Notes under the pieces: generated by a model
The model's database searches: none
Told to the model about the DNA's origin: nothing
What the model saw: only the letters and a program-made list of their open reading frames with translations
Assembly: GCA_949752745.1 (NCBI GenBank)
Contig: OX457026.1
Span: forward strand, 43,369,239-43,433,238
DNA length: 64,000 nt
Origin: Protula sp. h YS-2021
Taxonomy: Eukaryota > Annelida > Polychaeta > Sabellida > Serpulidae
Direction: 5' to 3'
Position numbers and translations under genes: made by a program
Part shown: positions 11,261 to 20,486 of the stretch, in pieces
Numbering within the stretch: position 1 is the stretch's first letter
How the letters are laid out: each line of letters opens with the position of its first letter

Positions 11261-11531
11261 TCACTGCTTGATATGAATGTCTCACTCTTTTCATCTACAG
11301 TTGTACAGTTGTACAGCTGCACAGCAGAGACATCTGACGGTGAAGCTTGACGATGGTATTCATCCACCAAATGGTACTCATCCGCCAACTAACACTAGTT
11401 GCTGTCACATAACCTGAAAAAACCTGAAATGTATTCTCAAACATCACACACACAGACAGGCCGGTTTTTGCTTCATTTCATAATATAGGATGGCCCTTAA
11501 AAGGGCTGAAAGATTTTAGTAAGTTGGCTGT

Positions 11532-11848
11532 TCACCAACAAGTCGGGTTTCCGCAACTGCACTGATATCTATAAAACTGCTCCATCGTGAAAGGTCTTCT
11601 TGAGCACTTAAAGGGGTTAAAATTATAATACTTGATGCTTCTCAGAGTCGCACCGCACCACCAGCAGTCCATACAAGGCGGTTCTGGTCCAGGTAATGTT
11701 GCCGTAAACTTATAGCCACAGGTTTTGCAACAGTAACGACGCAGTGCATTGTGGTGTACCGGGCAGTTGTGTGGTTGTCCTGGATATTCTAACCACACCC
11801 AACACTTGTAGCATTCTGTTGTCAGCCTCACTGCCCTACCGTCTCGCA
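11532..11848 (-). pseudogene. Cys-rich zinc-binding-like protein, 5'-truncated, element A
   Basis: Homologous to the 117-aa C gene at 46,516-46,869: CYKC, CPVHH, CCKTC, CWWCG and CSCG motifs are kept. The homology runs upstream through RDGRAV without an ATG and then stops where TIR-type G-rich sequence begins (about 11,850). The gene has therefore lost its start and promoter. Confidence 0.65.
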
Positions 11849-11850
11849 GT

Positions 11851-11975
11851 GGGGAGGGGGGTCCTCACTTTCTCACCATGGGGTCTGTACCGACTGCCGC
11901 CTAGGGGGGTCATCACTTTGGTTACGCCGCCTATGACGTCACTTCCTGGCGCAGAACCATCGTTTTCCTACTACT
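11851..11975. repeat. Right terminal inverted repeat of element A
   Basis: Contains the CGACTGCCGCCTAGG segment and TATGACGTCACTTCCTGG block shared with the C TIR, and ends CGTTTTCCTACTACT at 11,975. Read inward it begins AGTAGTAGGAAAACG, matching AGTAGGGTGAAAACG of C. Confidence 0.75.
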
Positions 11976-12642
11976 GATAATGTTATGCCACGGTGTGTAC
12001 GGTGGTGATAATGTCATGCCGCGGTGTGTACGGTGGTGATAATGTTATGCCGCGGTGTGTACGGTGGTGGTTATGTTATGCCGTGGTATGTACGGTGGTG
12101 ATGCTGTTGTGCCGCGGTGTGTACGGTGATGGTTATGTTATGCCCCGGTACGTACGGTGGTAATAATGTTAAGCCGCGGTATAGACGGTGGTGGTAATGT
12201 TATGCCGCGATATGTACGGTGGTGTTAATGTTATGTTGCCGTGTGTACGGTGGTGATAATGTTATGCCGCGGTGTGTGTTCGGTGGTGGTTATGTCATGC
12301 CGTGGTATGTACGGTGGTGATAATGTTATGCCGCGGTGTGTACGGTGGTTGTTATGTTATGCCGCGGTGCGTGCGGTGGTAATAATGTCATGTCGCAGTG
12401 TGTACGGTGGTGATAATGTTATGCCGCGGTGTGTACGGTGGTAATAATGTTATGTCGCAGTGTGTACGGTGGTGATAATGTTATGCCGCGGTGTGTACGG
12501 TGGTAATAATGTTATGTCGCAGTGTGTACGGTGATGATAATGTTATGCCGCGGTGTGTACGGTGGTAATAATGTTATGTCGCAGTGTGTACGGTGGTGAT
12601 AATGTTATGCCGCGGTGTGCACGGTGGTCATGAGGTTAAACA
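11976..12642. repeat. 31-bp minisatellite abutting the end of element A
   Basis: About 21 units of GATAATGTTATGCCGCGGTG then TGTACGGTGGT, with 31-bp period and a 62-bp higher-order alternation (GCCGCGG and GTCGCAG units) from about 12,390 on. The first unit starts immediately after the last base of the TIR. Confidence 0.9.
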
Positions 12643-13916
12643 ATTTTTGTGGTTCCATGCCTGGAGCTAAGTAATGTAAATGTAAATATTGTGAAGTATA
12701 AAACAATGTATAATTATTAGCTTTTGTTCTTTTCTGGATAATCGTAACGTATCTTAAGTCAAGAATCGGCAATCCCACCCAGCCGTCTTAGGATTCAGGC
12801 TAAACGCTACACTGGGTGTTTTTATTAACTTCACTTTGGTACCAATGGCGCTAGACAGGAGGAAGCTAGACGATCGTCCTCCCCTCTTTTCAGCCCACCC
12901 CTGGCTGGTGCATTTCTTCACTCTATAATAGTTGGGTGCCCAGAATGATTACAAACTCGACCTCAGTCTGGTGTCACATATGTGTTGTTGTTCATCTAAT
13001 GTCGACTATATGACTACCGTATGGTTAACATGTGATCAGCACACATAAGCGAAATATGGTTATATTTGTGGTGGTCGTATGTGAAACATATATGTGGAGT
13101 GTGTGGTTGTGGCATGAGTGTTGTCATATGCCACGGCTGATTCGGTTATATGGCCAGGCATATGCTCAGAGCTTCGCACTCGGGTACTGCATATTCCATA
13201 CAGTATTCCACTCAATAACCAACACCTACAAATCCGACGTTCCACATTTGGGCCAGCCAAGTACAAAGTAATAGGGCAGACACCTGTGGATAGAATTCTA
13301 GTGAGATAGGATTTCAAGTGATACAATAGCAGGAGATTATTTTAAAAAACAAGATATTTCAAAGCTTATTGACGTTTATTCATACACATTCTTTACAATT
13401 TAGTATCATTAGAGGGCAGTTATCGGTTGGTGTGGGTGTGGTGGGTGGGTGGCGGGGGGGGGGGATTAGATGCTTCTCCGTTGCTGGAACTGGGGCGCTC
13501 TTCTCCCACCTCCCCTTCCAGAATTTTAAACAGATATTTAAAAGTATTCAGACCCCCTCTTGCCTATGAACCTTGACAAGTTTTGAACATGGCCTTTGAT
13601 AAACAGTAACAGGAAAAGGGCCACAGTAACCATCACGAGCGGGGACATTGACACTCCACGTCAATGTCAGTAATTGTTAGGTTTTCCACATTGTTTTACA
13701 TGTGAAGTATATTACCGAAACGGCTAAAAACCCTGATACTACCCTGCCCCCACCCTTTGATCCCGCATATGCAAGAAATGACCTGAGAATATGGATAACA
13801 TTAGCGGTTCCGTTCTTGTATGAAAATCGCGCATTCGGCCCTTTGCGTGGCGCACGGCGATGTGCGGTGCTCGTATTAGTTATCCGATCAACCTCGAAGC
13901 GTGAACTTGTCAAATG
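12643..13916. other. Intergenic host DNA, no gene seen
   Basis: Unique sequence with short unconvincing open frames, a G-rich stretch around 13,440-13,465 and no recognisable coding or RNA feature. Confidence 0.6.
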
Positions 13917-13922
13917 TATGTA
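13917..13922. other. Left target-site duplication of element B (TATGTA)
   Basis: TATGTA directly precedes the TIR and is repeated exactly at 31,116-31,121. Six base pairs is the known Polinton duplication length. Confidence 0.92.
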
Positions 13923-14300
13923 AGTAGGGTAGAAATGCCGTTTTCACGCCACTTGATGACGTCATACTGTCTGGAAGTGACGTCATAGCGTCTGGACCGG
14001 AAGTGTTGCCTGGACCGGAAGTGTTGTCTGGACCGGAAGTGTTGTCTGGAGCGGAAGTGCTGTCTGGACCGGAAGTGTTGTCTGGAGCGGAAGTGACGTC
14101 ATGATAAGCGTTAGGATAAGCGCGGCCATCCATGACGTGATAATGACGTCATGATGACGTCATACTGTCTGGAGCGAAAGTCTGGAGCGAAAGTCTGGAG
14201 CGAAAGTTGCTTGATAGTGTTGGCCGAGTCAATCATCATGAAGCCAACGAACTCCACCTGTCAATCAGTGTAACCATGGCAACAGACCCTAAAAAGGTCG
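13923..14300. repeat. Left terminal inverted repeat of element B (outer part)
   Basis: About 378 bp, matching the reverse complement of 30,776-31,115 almost exactly. The left copy is longer because it has six 18-bp GTCTGGACCGGAAGTGTT-type units where the right has four. Confidence 0.93.
13957..14162. promoter_or_regulatory. TIR array of CRE (TGACGTCA) and ETS-like (CCGGAAGT) sites
   Basis: Five TGACGTCA palindromes at 13,957-13,964, 13,978-13,985, 14,094-14,101, 14,144-14,151 and 14,155-14,162. Between them run six 18-bp units (about 13,990-14,093) carrying CCGGAAGT or GCGGAAGT. GGAAGTGACGTCA at 13,973-13,985 and 14,089-14,101 are composite ETS/CRE sites. The mirror copy lies in the right TIR. 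Binding by host CREB/ATF and ETS factors is inferred. Confidence 0.6.
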
Positions 14301-14812
14301 ACCCCCCCCCTCGAAATTGTGATTTTTGCATATTTATCCGTTTCAGACGATTCTGAACATTTTTCATTTTCTGAGTCGAGCGACCCCCCCCCCCTCGAAA
14401 TTGTGATTTTTGCATATTTATCCGTTTCAGACGATTCTGAACATTTTTCATTTTTTTGGGTCGACCAAGCCCCCCCCCCCCCCCCTCTAAGTTGTGACTT
14501 TTGTATATTTATCCGTTTCAGACGATTCTGAACATTTTTCATTTTTGTGGGTCGACCACCCCCCCCCTCGAAATTGTGATTTTTGCATATTTATCCGTTT
14601 CAGACGATTCTGAACATTTTTCATTTTTTGGGTCTACCACCCCCCCCCTCGAAATTGTGATTTTTGCATATTTATCCGTTTCAGACGATTCTGAACATTT
14701 TTCATTTTTTGGGTCGACCATCCCCCCCCCCTCGAAATTGTGATTTTTGCATATTTATCCCTGTCAGACGATTCTGAACATTTTTCATTTTTTGGGTCGA
14801 CCCCCCCCCAGG
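14301..14812. repeat. Subterminal ~80-bp tandem repeat, six units (B left)
   Basis: Each unit runs TCGAAATTGTGATTTTTGC, ATATTTATCCGTTTCAGACG, ATTCTGAACATTTTTCA, TTTTTTGGGTCGACC and a C-run. Two units lie at 30,633-30,775 and four related ones in C at 32,700-32,990. Confidence 0.9.
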
Positions 14813-15040
14813 CGGCAGTCGGGACTGACCCCCCCCCACCCCCCTCCCCTAGGCGAGCAACATTCTGTCAAGTCAGCTTCAGTTCCATCAGAGGGGTATA
14901 TAAGGAATGAGCATACAGCAGTCACAGTCATTTCGGTAAGTGGAGCAAGAGTTACACACTACAATTGGATCACATCAGATCCAGGGATGGCATTCAGTGA
15001 CAACTATTTCGGTAAGTGTTTATTGAAACGTTATAAATAA
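14813..15040. other. C-type subterminal segment, no gene
   Basis: Contains GGCGGCAGTCGGGACTGACC and AGGCGAGCAACATTCTGTCA, which match the TIR/subterminal sequence of C (32,320-32,390 and 48,200-48,235) and A (about 11,890). A TATATAA sits at 14,897-14,903 but no open frame worth calling follows. Confidence 0.5.
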
Positions 15041-15875
15041 AAAGTGAACTTTAGTTATTTGCAAACAAACTTTGTAAACAAACTTTGTAAACAAACTTTA
15101 GTTATTTGCATAATTGAAACTTTGTAAACAAACTTCGTAAACAAACTGTGTAAACAAACTTTATAAACAAACTTTATAAACAAAATTTGTAAACAAACTT
15201 TGTAAACAAAATTTGTAAACAAACTTTATAAACAAAATTTGTAAGCAAACTTTGTAAACAAACTTGACTTATTTACATAATTAAAAATTTGTAAACAAAC
15301 TTTGTAAACAAACTTTGTAAACAAACTTTAGTTATTTGCATAATTGAAACTTTGTAAACAAACTTCGTAAACAAACTGTGTAAACAAACTTTATAAACAA
15401 ACTTTATAAACAAAATTTGTAAGCAAACTTTGTAAACAAACTTGACTTATTTACATAATTAAAAATTTGTAAACAAACTTTGTAAACAAACTTTGTAAAC
15501 AAACTTTATAAACAAAATTTGTAAACAAACTTTATAAACAAAATTTGTAAGCAAACTTTGTAAACAAACTTGACTTATTTACATAATTGAAAATTTGTAA
15601 ACAAACTTTGTAAACAAACTTTGTAAACAAACTTTGTAAACAAACTGTGTAAACAAACTTTATAAACAAAATTTGTAAACAAACTTTGTAAACAAACTTT
15701 ATAAACAAAATTTGTAAACAAACTTTATAAACAAAATTTGTAAGCAAACTTTGTAAACAAACTTGACTTATTTACATAATTGAAAATTTGTAAACAAACT
15801 TTGTAAACAAACTTTGTAAACAAACTTTGTAAACAAACTTTAGTTATTTGCTTAATTGAAACTTTGTAAAACAAT
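15041..15875. repeat. AT-rich tandem array (TTTGTAAACAAAC)n
   Basis: About 60 units of 12-13 bp (AACTTTGTAAACA, AAATTTGTAAACA, AACTTTATAAACA), with longer repeated blocks ending in TTGACTTATTTACATAATT that recur about every 160-190 bp. Absent from the right end of B. Confidence 0.9.
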
Positions 15876-16150
15876 ACCTTTCGTTATACTTGGTCGATTT
15901 ATATGAAAATTTCACCATTTGATTCAGTTTTATGTAAAGTTTTAACATGATCATAGGCTATTTGCGCAGCTGGCTGTATGCATTTTTACCGCCATTTTAA
16001 CTTAAAATTGTGATAACTTTCGTTATAACTTTCGTTATAGTTGACTAAAGATTTCACCATTACAGTGCTTCTTCGCGGATGAATACCATTTGGCAGACCA
16101 TTTAACTTCACCGCTAGATGTCTCTGCTGTATAACAGCTGTACAACTGTA
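15876..16150. other. Upstream region of PolB (B), no gene
   Basis: AT-rich spacer. The part from about 16,070 resembles 11,310-11,390 of A in the opposite orientation (GGATGAATACCATTTGGC, CAGCTGTACAACTGTA), so it is shared element sequence. Confidence 0.5.
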
Positions 16151-16289
16151 AGTGAGATATTCATATACACAAGTAAAATTCTGATGAGTCAGCAATTTTT
16201 GAACAAAGTTACACACCATATTTTGATTACATGGAAGTAGAATAAAAGCATGAGTGAAACATGTCAACTAGTCAACTAGTGATACATTC
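16151..16289. repeat. Inner inverted repeat of B with truncated gene start
   Basis: Matches the reverse complement of about 30,477-30,610. It includes the GTTACACACCATATTTTGAT module, a one-mismatch MARE (TGATGAGTCAGCA, 16,182-16,194) and an ATG at 16,261 with the first nine codons (MSTSQLVIH) of the gene at 30,499, after which the frame ends at 16,309-16,311. The TATA box of the right copy (TATAAAA) is AATAAAA here. Confidence 0.8.
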
Positions 16290-16316
16290 TGCTGAGTTAA
16301 CACACCATTGAAGTGG

Positions 16317-16323
16317 TATAAAA
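16317..16323 (+). promoter_or_regulatory. TATA box of PolB (B)
   Basis: TATAAAAGGAAGAGTGAAACG context, 61 nt before the PolB ATG; identical layout to A (11,052-11,058). Confidence 0.65.
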
Positions 16324-16383
16324 GGAAGAGTGAAACGTATATTTTACTTCATTTCAGTTCTAGCAGTTGAAGAAACAACAACG

Positions 16384-19300
16384 ATGGCAACAGTCTACTG
16401 TCATGATTGTGATGTGACATTTCCATCCCTGGAAGTGTTCGTGACACATACATGCAAACCAGCTAGGTTGAAACGTGCTCGTGAAGAGCTTGTTGAGCAG
16501 ATTGAAGCCAAGAGACGAAAAACCTTACAAGATGATGTTGAAAGACCTGATCCAGTCCTCTGCGGTGAATGTATTAAAATATTCCCATCTTTGGATGCGT
16601 TTGAGACACATGCATGTGTTGAGATGGAAAATGTGTCTCATGAAGAACAAATAAAGAAAGAGACAGGACAAGTAGGCAGAGGCAGAAGAGTGAGTCTTGG
16701 TGAAAACGCACAGGAAAGACGGTTTGAGCCTGAAGATGGATCGGATTTGCTACTCGAAATGCGACAACAAGAGAATAGAATCAAGAGACATTTGCTAGAA
16801 ACGTTAAACCGTGGCATGAAATGGTACATTGTGGTACATGCACGCTTCAAGAAAATAACACCAAATGTTGAAGGCGTGATGGTAGAACAAGTGGATAATG
16901 CCTTCATCAGTAGTCCAACATATGCAGCATACAATCCAACAGATATTGAGAAGGACTTGCCAGAAGCCTATAAAGAATTGTTTACCAGGTTTGATGAACA
17001 TGAGCGACAAGGTTCTGGCTGGGTGTTGGATAACATATTATTCATTGAAGTACATACAGCTACGTCAGCGCCTCTGGAAGCAAGCAGTTTTATCCCACTA
17101 CCGAAGAAAGTGAAGAATACATTAAGTGTATTAAACATTCAGAATAAAGACAACAAGTGCTTCTTATGGTCTGTACTGGCTCACCTTCACCCTCACCATT
17201 ATCATCAACACCCATATCGTGTGAGTCATTACACACCATTTGAGAACGAATTGAAGGTGGAAGGCATGACATTTCCAACACCGATTACAGACATTCCAAA
17301 GTTTGAAAAGGAGAATGATGTTTCTATCAATGTGTTTGGATATGAACATGATGTAGTTGTTCCCATACAACTCAGCCGAAACACCAGCGCCAACAGCGCC
17401 AGAGAAATCAACTTGCTTTTGATTAGCAATGACAAGACAAGACATTACTGCCTCATCAAGAATTTCAGCAGACTGATGGCTTATCGATCAAAGCATAAGC
17501 ATACAACTTTTTATTGTTTCAACTGTCTTCACGGGTTTATACAACAAGATCTGTTAGACAAGCATCGTGAAGTGTGTGGCAAGCATGGAGCACAACGTTT
17601 ATCATTCCCCAAGGAACCCTTCATCAAGTTCAAGAATGTAGCCAAACAACAGCGAGCGCCGTTTGTCATTTATGCAGACTTTGAATGTTTCACGAAAAAG
17701 CATGAAGAAGTTAGGTATCAACATCATCGTCCAAACAGCTTTGCCTATGTGGTTGTCAGCCAGTATGAGACACGCGCTCCAGTCCTGTATCGAGGAGACA
17801 ATGCCGTGAAAGTCTTTTTAGACCATATGGTGAATGAGCGTGATCGTATTGTGCATGGTCTACAACAGAAAAAGAAAATAGTCATGACTTGTGAAGATGA
17901 AGAGGATTATAAGAACGCCACAGATTGCTACATTTGTCATGAGCCTCTAGGAGCAGATCGTGTGAGAGATCATGACCATATCAATGGCAAATACCGTGGA
18001 GCTGCACATAGTCAATGCAATTTGCAATTTCGATTTCGAAAAGATCAGCAGGATGTTGAAGATTCTTTCATCATTCCTGTCTTTTTCCACAATTTACGAG
18101 GCTATGACAGTCATTTGATCATGGAAGAAATTGGAAAGTTCAAAAACGAAAGGATTACAGTCATTCCCAACACCGTTGAGAAATATATTGCATTCACCAT
18201 GAGCAATATGAAATTTACAGACAGTTATCAGTTCATGAGTACTTCTCTACAGAAGTTGGTCTCCAACCTGGCAGCAGAAGGGAAAGACAACTTTTATCAC
18301 ATGACGTCACACATTCACGATAGTGACCAACAAGAGTTACTGTTGAGAAAGGGAGTGTACCCCTACGATTACGTGGATGAGCCATCCAAGTTTGCTGAAT
18401 CACAACTGCCGTCCAAGGACAAGTTTTACAGTCTGCTCAGTGAAGAAGACATTAGCGATGAGGATTATGCGCATGCGCAGAAGGTGTGGGAGACATTCCA
18501 CTGTACTACATTTGGCGAATACCATGACTTGTACCTGAAATCAGATGTGTTGCTGCTGGCTGACGTGTTTGAAAACTTTCGTCACGTATGTCTCAACACG
18601 TATGAATTAGATCCTGCTCACTACTATACAGCGCCAGGACTGTCCTGGGATGCCATGTTGAAAGCGACAAAGGTGAAATTGGAATTGATTAACGACATTG
18701 ACATGTACCAAATGGTTGAACAAGGTCTACGTGGAGGAATATCTGTCATCACACACAAGTATGCGAAAGCAAATAACCCCTACGTAGCAGATTACGATCC
18801 CAGGAAACCGACCAACTACTTGACGTACCTGGATGCAAACAACTTGTATGGCTGGGCTATGTCGCAAAGCATGCCGGAAAGTGGATTTATGTGGGTGAGC
18901 GAGCCAGAATCCATTGACTTTATGGATGTGGATGAAGATGACGAGATTGGATACATTTTAGAAGTGGATTTGGAATACCCATATTCAATCCATGATCGTC
19001 ATAATCACTACCCAGTGGCTCCAGAACGGAAATGTGTGAAAGTGGGAGAATTGTCAAAACATAGTCAGAAGCTACGGAAAGATCTAAACATGAAAGGCAA
19101 ACCTAGTGAAAAGCTCATTCCCAACCTGTGTGACAAGAAGAAATATGTGCTTCATTATAGAAATTTACAGCAATATGTCTCACTGGGATTGAAAGACACG
19201 AAGGTGCACCGTGCCATCATGTTTGCACAGAGCAAATGGTTGGCAAAATACATCTCCTTGAACACGGAAAAGAGAAAGTTGGCCAAGAACCCGTTTGAGA

Positions 19301-20073
19301 AAGACTTCTTCAAATTGATGAACAACTCGGTGTTTGGCAAAACCATGGAAAATGTAAGAAAGCGTATCAATGTTGAACTTGTTCACCAGGAAAAGCGGTT
19401 CAAGAAACTTGTGGCCAAACCTTCCTTCCACAAATTTAGAATTTTCAACGAAGATTTGACCGCGGTACATTTGCGCAAAGTGGATCTGCTTCTGGATAAA
19501 CCCATTCAAGTTGGTTTCACCATTCTCGACCTCAGCAAGGTGCTCATGTTCCACTTTCATTACAACTACATCATGACCAAGTATCCCGACGCCAAGCTGT
19601 TGTTCAGCGACACCGACAGTCTATGTTATGACATAGAAACGGAAGATATCTACAAAGACATGCAGGAAGATGCCGACTTGTTCGACACAAGTGACTATCC
19701 GCCAGATCATTTCCTGCATTCCAACGTGAACAAGAAAGTGCTTGGGAAAATGAAAGATGAGACGGCGGGCATTCCCATTGAAGAGTTTGTTGGACTTCGG
19801 CCGAAAATGTATAGTATGATGTATGGCGGGAAAGAAAAACGTACGGCTAAAGGCATCACTCGCGCGTGTCAAAGACGGATGAAACATCAGCAGTATAGAG
19901 ACAGTTTGTTCAACCAAACGCAAACGATGACCACAGGACACATCATACGAAGTCATAACCATCAGATCTTCTCGGAGAAGTTGAGGAAAGTGGCTCTCTC
20001 TCCTTTTGATGACAAGCGATATGTGATGAGTGATGGCTATTCCACTTTGGCGCATGGACATTACAGTATATAA
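16384..20073 (+). CDS. Protein-primed-type family B DNA polymerase
   Basis: 1229 aa; start ATG 16,384 (MATVYCHDC) chosen over upstream in-frame non-ATG codons because of the TATA spacing. Residues 6-24 and about 60-80 form two C2HC/C2H2-like fingers (CHDC..HTC, CGEC..HAC). Exo I has D432/E434 (IYADFECF). A zinc/HNH-like insert with CYIC and RDHDHINGKYRG lies near 515-545, then Exo II-like FHNLRGYDSH. Polymerase motif A is LDANNLYGW (about 816), motif B KLMNNSVFGKTMENVRKR (about 977), motif C LFSDTDSLCYD (about 1075). It replicates the element and would be expected to use a protein primer. Fully open, unlike A and C. Its TAA lies in the next TATA box. Confidence 0.96.
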   Translation: MATVYCHDCDVTFPSLEVFVTHTCKPARLKRAREELVEQIEAKRRKTLQDDVERPDPVLCGECIKIFPSLDAFETHACVEMENVSHEEQIKKETGQVGRGRRVSLGENAQERRFEPEDGSDLLLEMRQQENRIKRHLLETLNRGMKWYIVVHARFKKITPNVEGVMVEQVDNAFISSPTYAAYNPTDIEKDLPEAYKELFTRFDEHERQGSGWVLDNILFIEVHTATSAPLEASSFIPLPKKVKNTLSVLNIQNKDNKCFLWSVLAHLHPHHYHQHPYRVSHYTPFENELKVEGMTFPTPITDIPKFEKENDVSINVFGYEHDVVVPIQLSRNTSANSAREINLLLISNDKTRHYCLIKNFSRLMAYRSKHKHTTFYCFNCLHGFIQQDLLDKHREVCGKHGAQRLSFPKEPFIKFKNVAKQQRAPFVIYADFECFTKKHEEVRYQHHRPNSFAYVVVSQYETRAPVLYRGDNAVKVFLDHMVNERDRIVHGLQQKKKIVMTCEDEEDYKNATDCYICHEPLGADRVRDHDHINGKYRGAAHSQCNLQFRFRKDQQDVEDSFIIPVFFHNLRGYDSHLIMEEIGKFKNERITVIPNTVEKYIAFTMSNMKFTDSYQFMSTSLQKLVSNLAAEGKDNFYHMTSHIHDSDQQELLLRKGVYPYDYVDEPSKFAESQLPSKDKFYSLLSEEDISDEDYAHAQKVWETFHCTTFGEYHDLYLKSDVLLLADVFENFRHVCLNTYELDPAHYYTAPGLSWDAMLKATKVKLELINDIDMYQMVEQGLRGGISVITHKYAKANNPYVADYDPRKPTNYLTYLDANNLYGWAMSQSMPESGFMWVSEPESIDFMDVDEDDEIGYILEVDLEYPYSIHDRHNHYPVAPERKCVKVGELSKHSQKLRKDLNMKGKPSEKLIPNLCDKKKYVLHYRNLQQYVSLGLKDTKVHRAIMFAQSKWLAKYISLNTEKRKLAKNPFEKDFFKLMNNSVFGKTMENVRKRINVELVHQEKRFKKLVAKPSFHKFRIFNEDLTAVHLRKVDLLLDKPIQVGFTILDLSKVLMFHFHYNYIMTKYPDAKLLFSDTDSLCYDIETEDIYKDMQEDADLFDTSDYPPDHFLHSNVNKKVLGKMKDETAGIPIEEFVGLRPKMYSMMYGGKEKRTAKGITRACQRRMKHQQYRDSLFNQTQTMTTGHIIRSHNHQIFSEKLRKVALSPFDDKRYVMSDGYSTLAHGHYSI
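20067..20073 (+). promoter_or_regulatory. TATA box overlapping the PolB stop codon
   Basis: TATATAAGGGGGAG: the last three bases of TATATAA are the PolB TAA. The PC4-like ATG follows 55 nt after. Also seen in A. Confidence 0.55.
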
Positions 20074-20128
20074 GGGGGAGACACTTCAACTTTAGAGTCA
20101 GTTGAGGTGTGAACACTGAAGCGTCAAC

Positions 20129-20473
20129 ATGAAAAGATCTGCAACAACGGATATGGATACTCTTGCTGATACAGTGAAAGACATGAATGTGAAACATCCT
20201 GACACTACCATCAAGAAATTAAAAGTGGAGATAGCACCAACACCACAGTCGTGGGATGGAATGCTTTCTCTAGGCAATGGAAAGTATATCAAGATTATGA
20301 AACAAAGTAATGAAGGTGTGGTGAACATTCGCAAATACCTCAGAGATGAGGGGACTGGAAAAAACCGTCCAACGAAAAAGGGAATTTTGCTGACAATACC
20401 TGAATGGAAAATGATGAAGAAGCAGGTGAAAGAAGTGGATAAAAGGCTTCGCAGACAAGACGACAAGTCATAA
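20129..20473 (+). CDS. PC4/Sub1-like single-strand DNA-binding protein
   Basis: 114 aa. A basic N-terminal tail (MKRSATTDMDTL) is followed by a PC4 core at about 48-110: LGNGKYIKIMKQ, VVNIRKYL, RPTKKGILLTIPEWKMM, then a charged helix to the end. In eukaryotic PC4 the order is four strands, with a basic KGI-x-L strand, then a helix with a conserved Trp. Such proteins bind melted DNA; here a role in replication or late transcription is inferred from its place directly after PolB. It has its own TATA box. Intact in A and B; C has a 7-bp deletion. Confidence 0.8.
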   Translation: MKRSATTDMDTLADTVKDMNVKHPDTTIKKLKVEIAPTPQSWDGMLSLGNGKYIKIMKQSNEGVVNIRKYLRDEGTGKNRPTKKGILLTIPEWKMMKKQVKEVDKRLRRQDDKS

Positions 20474-20486
20474 CAAGGTAACAATC

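Larger units (their letters stand above)
1..11975 (+). mobile_element. Polinton/Maverick element A, incomplete (left end outside window)
   Basis: Orientation is given as integrase to PolB. The element holds the full capsid-side set on + (79-5753) and the PC4/PolB set on - (5977-10,992), the same order as elements B and C. The right end is a TIR ending CTACTACT at 11,975, matching the AGTAG start of the B and C TIRs. Any accessory genes left of integrase lie outside the window. Most genes carry frameshifts or stops, so this copy looks old and non-autonomous. The target duplication cannot be confirmed without the other end. Confidence 0.9.

Noticed and set aside
12241..12444. Open frame through the 31-bp minisatellite
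   Set aside because: Follows from a repeat without stops; composition and context are non-coding.
11976..12642. Possible CRISPR-like array
   Set aside because: Head-to-tail 31-bp units without unique spacers; animal DNA.
16640..20197. Many minus-strand frames opposite PolB
   Set aside because: Antisense shadows of the PolB and PC4-like genes.
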